From Burkholderiales bacterium (GTDB taxonomy: Bacteria; Pseudomonadota; Gammaproteobacteria; Burkholderiales; JACMKV01): DNA of 6,730 nucleotides. Shown in pieces: positions 5,318 through 6,730 of the stretch (positions within the stretch are counted from its first letter, which is position 1; every line of letters starts with the position of its first letter). The notes below the pieces were generated by a model, which ran no database searches, was not told the origin of the DNA, and worked only from the letters and a program-made list of their open reading frames with translations. The translations under genes and the position numbers were made by a program. The stretch lies in the NCBI GenBank assembly GCA_014379915.1, contig JACMKV010000217.1, positions 1 through 6,730 of the forward strand, in the 5' to 3' direction.

Positions 5318-5947
5318 CGTCGGCTGTTCGCGCACCCACTCGATAAGCGGCTGCCATTGTTCGGCGTCGCGCTCGCTCAGATAGGGCGGCAGGTCGAACA
5401 GACAGCGGCCGGTAAACGCGGCGTTTGCGTAGATTTGCGTATCGCGCAGATGCGTCAAAACCGGCAGATCGAATTGTTCGAGAAACGCGGCCAGGGTCGC
5501 CGCTGCCCGAGTGCGCGGATCGGCGCGCATGCCGACAACCGCAGCAAACGCCTTATGCTTGCGTATGACTTTCTCTTCTCGCAACACTTCGAAAAAATCC
5601 CGCGTAGCCGCCATGTCGAAGACCGAAGGTTGTATCGGTACGATGACTTTATCGACAAGCCGCAGCATTTGCGTCAAACGCTTGCCGTGTATTCCGGCCG
5701 GCGAATCGACGATCAGCCATTCGTGTTGGTCCCGCAGTCTGGGCGCGTCTTCCTCATTTGCAGTTAGCTGCCGGATTGCCGGCAACGCCAAAGGCCTGAT
5801 CTCGAGCCAGTTCAGCGCCGAGCGCTGGCGGTCGAGATCCCACAGCGTTACCGACTCGTTGCAGGACGCGAAATAGCCGGCGAGGTTGGTGGCCAGCGTT
5901 GTTTTGCCGGAGCCGCCTTTCGGATTGATCAGCAAAACCGCGGGCAT
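5306..5947 (-). CDS. Orphan ParA/MinD-family ATPase
   Basis: The 213-residue product is a compact deviant Walker-A ATPase: NPKGGSGKTT (8-17) with the signature lysine K10 and catalytic K15, Walker A' LWDLDRQRSALNW (35-47), and Walker B WLIVDSPAG (77-85). The segments VDKVIVPIQPSVFDMAATRDF (98-118) and FAAVVGMRADPRTRAA (134-149) are typical ParA core. It has no N-terminal helix-turn-helix and no C-terminal amphipathic membrane-binding helix, so it is a short soluble type that would dimerise with ATP and bind DNA non-specifically. No ParB-like gene or centromere-like repeats are visible, which argues for an orphan ParA that positions some cellular cargo and not a plasmid partition module. The ATG start has only a weak ribosome binding site, but the family N-terminus begins right there. 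What it moves is unknown. Confidence 0.9.
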   Translation of the reverse strand: MPAVLLINPKGGSGKTTLATNLAGYFASCNESVTLWDLDRQRSALNWLEIRPLALPAIRQLTANEEDAPRLRDQHEWLIVDSPAGIHGKRLTQMLRLVDKVIVPIQPSVFDMAATRDFFEVLREEKVIRKHKAFAAVVGMRADPRTRAAATLAAFLEQFDLPVLTHLRDTQIYANAAFTGRCLFDLPPYLSERDAEQWQPLIEWVREQPTVSA

Positions 5948-5970
5948 ATTCGTCGATTCGTCCGATGCGA

Positions 5971-6008
5971 TAAAAGAGGCCCGGATGGGCCGCGCCCGAG
6001 ACGGGCGC
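5971..6008 (-). terminator. Tandem hairpins with T-run, minus strand, upstream of parA
   Basis: Read on the minus strand, GCGCCCG-TCT-CGGGCGC (6008-5992) is followed directly by GGCCC-ATCC-GGGCC (5991-5978) and then TCTTTTA. The second hairpin plus T-run has the form of an intrinsic terminator for transcription arriving from the moaD side. It could be the end of the original moa transcript or the left-end terminator of the insertion element, since IS200 ends are known to block transcription. It leaves 23 bp before the parA start, so any parA promoter would have to overlap it. Confidence 0.5.
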
Positions 6009-6072
6009 TAGCCTACCAAGGGAGACCCCCCGGCTCTGCCGGGGAGGCAGCAGAAGTTTGACAGGTAAAGGA

Positions 6073-6136
6073 GTCCATCGAGGAAACGCTTAGTCGTGAG
6101 CCGCCAAGCACACGAAAGGGAGTTCCAACGATGGAC
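6073..6136 (+). promoter_or_regulatory. Upstream segment complementary to the tnpA start codon
   Basis: GTCCATCG at 6073-6080 is the exact reverse complement of CGATGGAC at 6129-6136, which includes the tnpA ATG. In the mRNA the two can pair as an 8-bp stem that buries the start codon, with a loop holding the AAAGGGAG ribosome binding site (about 6115-6122). Salmonella IS200 is known to limit transposase translation by 5' mRNA structure, so this is a plausible equivalent. It is read from the sequence only. Confidence 0.45.
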
Positions 6137-6558
6137 GAGTACGAAAGCCTAAGCCACACCAAGTGGGAGTGCAAATACCACGTAGTCTTCATTCCCAAAT
6201 GTCGTAGAAGGACGCCGTATGAGCAGGCAGCACCTGGGGGAAGTGTTCCGCAGGCTGGCTGTTCAGAAGGAGAGTCGGATCGAAGAAGGGCACTTGATGT
6301 CCGATCACGTGCACATGATGATCGCGATCCCGCCGAAGGTTGCGGTGTCGCAGGGGAATCGGGTATATCAAAGGCAAGAGCGCGATACACCCGGCGCGGG
6401 TCTATGGAGAGCGGAAGCGAAATTTCGTGGGGCAGCATTTCTGGGCACGCGGATATTTCGTCTCCACGGTGGGCCGGGATGAAGCGGTGATTCGAGAGTA
6501 CATCCGCAATCAGGAGCAGGAGGACAAGCGCCTGGACCAGATGAACCTATGGCGCTGA
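6131..6558 (+). pseudogene. tnpA: IS200-type transposase TnpA, broken by two frameshifts
   Basis: The protein is a Y1 HUH single-strand transposase, recognisable in three pieces. Frame one reads MDEYESLSHTKWECKYHVVF and continues to PKCRRRTPYEQ (to about 6226). Frame two runs RQHLGEVFRRLAVQKESRIE, then LMSDHVHMMIAIPPK, to about 6354. Frame three runs IGYIKGKSAIH to EQEDKRLDQMNLWR and the TGA. The catalytic HUH histidines (HVH, 6306-6314) and the nucleophilic tyrosine (YIRNQE, codon 6499-6501) remain, but in different frames. The first break looks like loss of about 5 bases (GAGCAGGCAGCAC where two more codons are expected); the second looks like a net +1 in CAGGGGAATCGGG. A good ribosome binding site AAAGGGAG lies 8 nt before the ATG. 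The reassembled length of about 142 residues is normal for IS200 TnpA. Confidence 0.92.
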
Positions 6559-6559
6559 T

Positions 6560-6629
6560 GGGCCACCGTCAAGGTGGCCCCAGGAATCGGGGCCGCGTTA
6601 GCGACCCCGTATAGCCGCTTTGAGCGGCT
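6560..6629. repeat. Three tandem hairpins after tnpA
   Basis: Three stem-loops follow in series inside the element: GGGCCACC-GTCAA-GGTGGCCC (6560-6580, perfect), GGGGCCGC-GTTA-GCGACCCC (6589-6608, one mismatch) and AGCCGC-TTTGA-GCGGCT (6613-6629, perfect). The right-end hairpin comes next (6642-6660). They are non-coding. They may end the transposase transcript or shape the right end for single-strand recognition; their role is not known to me. Confidence 0.6.
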
Positions 6630-6680
6630 CACAACCTAAAGCCCCCGGCTTTGCCGGGGGATATTTACCTTGCCGCTCTG

Positions 6681-6730
6681 CTAACCGCCTGCAATCGGCG
6701 GCCAGATCGCGAGCGCGTCGCCCTCGTTCA
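6681..6730 (-). CDS. moaD: MoaD, molybdopterin synthase sulfur-carrier subunit (C-terminus only)
   Basis: The right edge holds the last 15 codons and the TAG stop of a minus-strand gene: NEGDALAIWPPIAGG. The pattern GD.(V/L)A..PP(V/I)AGG with a terminal Gly-Gly is the hallmark of MoaD. The final glycine is activated as a thiocarboxylate and donates sulfur to make the dithiolene of molybdopterin, in complex with MoaE. ThiS and other ubiquitin-like carriers also end in GG but usually lack the PP.AGG context. The rest of the gene lies outside the window. The stop is only about 12 bp from the probable right end of the IS element. MoaE often follows MoaD but is not seen here; its absence on this side may be due to gene order or to the insertion. 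Confidence 0.8.
   Translation of the reverse strand, partial: NEGDALAIWPPIAGG

Larger units (their letters stand above)
6013..6669 (+). mobile_element. IS200/IS605-family insertion element (degenerate, ends approximate)
   Basis: One tnpA-like gene is flanked by subterminal hairpins and there are no terminal inverted repeats, as in IS200-type elements that move as single strands. The left hairpin is CCCCGGC-TCT-GCCGGGG (6028-6044); the right one is CCCCCGGC-TTT-GCCGGGGG (6642-6660), followed by ATATTTAC. The two have nearly the same stem. The exact cleavage points cannot be set from one copy; the right end is probably near 6669 and the left end could be as far out as about 5975. No tnpB is present. 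The transposase is broken, so the copy can move only if another copy supplies enzyme. Confidence 0.8.

Noticed and set aside
6013..6438. A 141-codon minus-strand frame in the IS element
   Set aside because: It is antisense to the recognisable transposase fragments and has no protein family features.
848..6669. The IS200-type element as the mobiliser (RAYT) of the palindromic repeats
   Set aside because: The element's end hairpins (CCCCGGC stems) do not resemble the repeat's GACACG/GAA-TTC structure, and its TnpA looks like ordinary IS200, not a REP-associated transposase.

Overview
The window comes from a GC-rich proteobacterium, most likely a betaproteobacterium. This is inferred from overall composition, from the small MAKPNYAFAKRQKEL-type protein and from the style of the genes; no marker gene here fixes the genus. 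The theme is molybdenum/tungsten metabolism, interrupted by dispersed palindromic repeats and an IS200-type insertion.

Plus-strand block (1-4373). The window opens inside a regulator that joins the end of a ModE-like DNA-binding region to a periplasmic-binding-protein-like sensor domain. A cluster of about 320 bp of GC-rich, hairpin-forming repeats follows, and the first copy supplies the last 17 codons and the stop of the regulator. Next comes a compact run: a 68-residue Mop/molbindin protein, a secreted substrate-binding protein, a FecCD-type permease and its ATPase, the last three joined by 4-bp ATGA overlaps. The transporter belongs to the BtuCDF/FecBCD/MolABC (type II) class, usually annotated as iron-siderophore or cobalamin uptake. 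The flanking regulator and Mop make molybdate or tungstate the better guess, as in Haemophilus MolABC. Another copy of the repeat lies just after the ATPase gene.

Minus-strand block (4488-5947). Three genes are read leftward: an orphan ParA-family ATPase, a 52-residue lysine-rich small protein and an unrecognised 87-residue conserved-looking protein. A GAAC-N4-GTTC palindrome and several stem-loops lie in the parA/small-protein gap.

Right end (5971-6730). An IS200/IS605-family element carries a tnpA broken by two frameshifts. Hairpins flank it on both sides, and an upstream segment is complementary to the tnpA start codon. About 12 bp past its probable right end lies the C-terminus of MoaD (minus strand, ending PPIAGG), the sulfur carrier of molybdopterin synthase. 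The window is therefore framed by molybdenum uptake on one side and molybdenum cofactor synthesis on the other.
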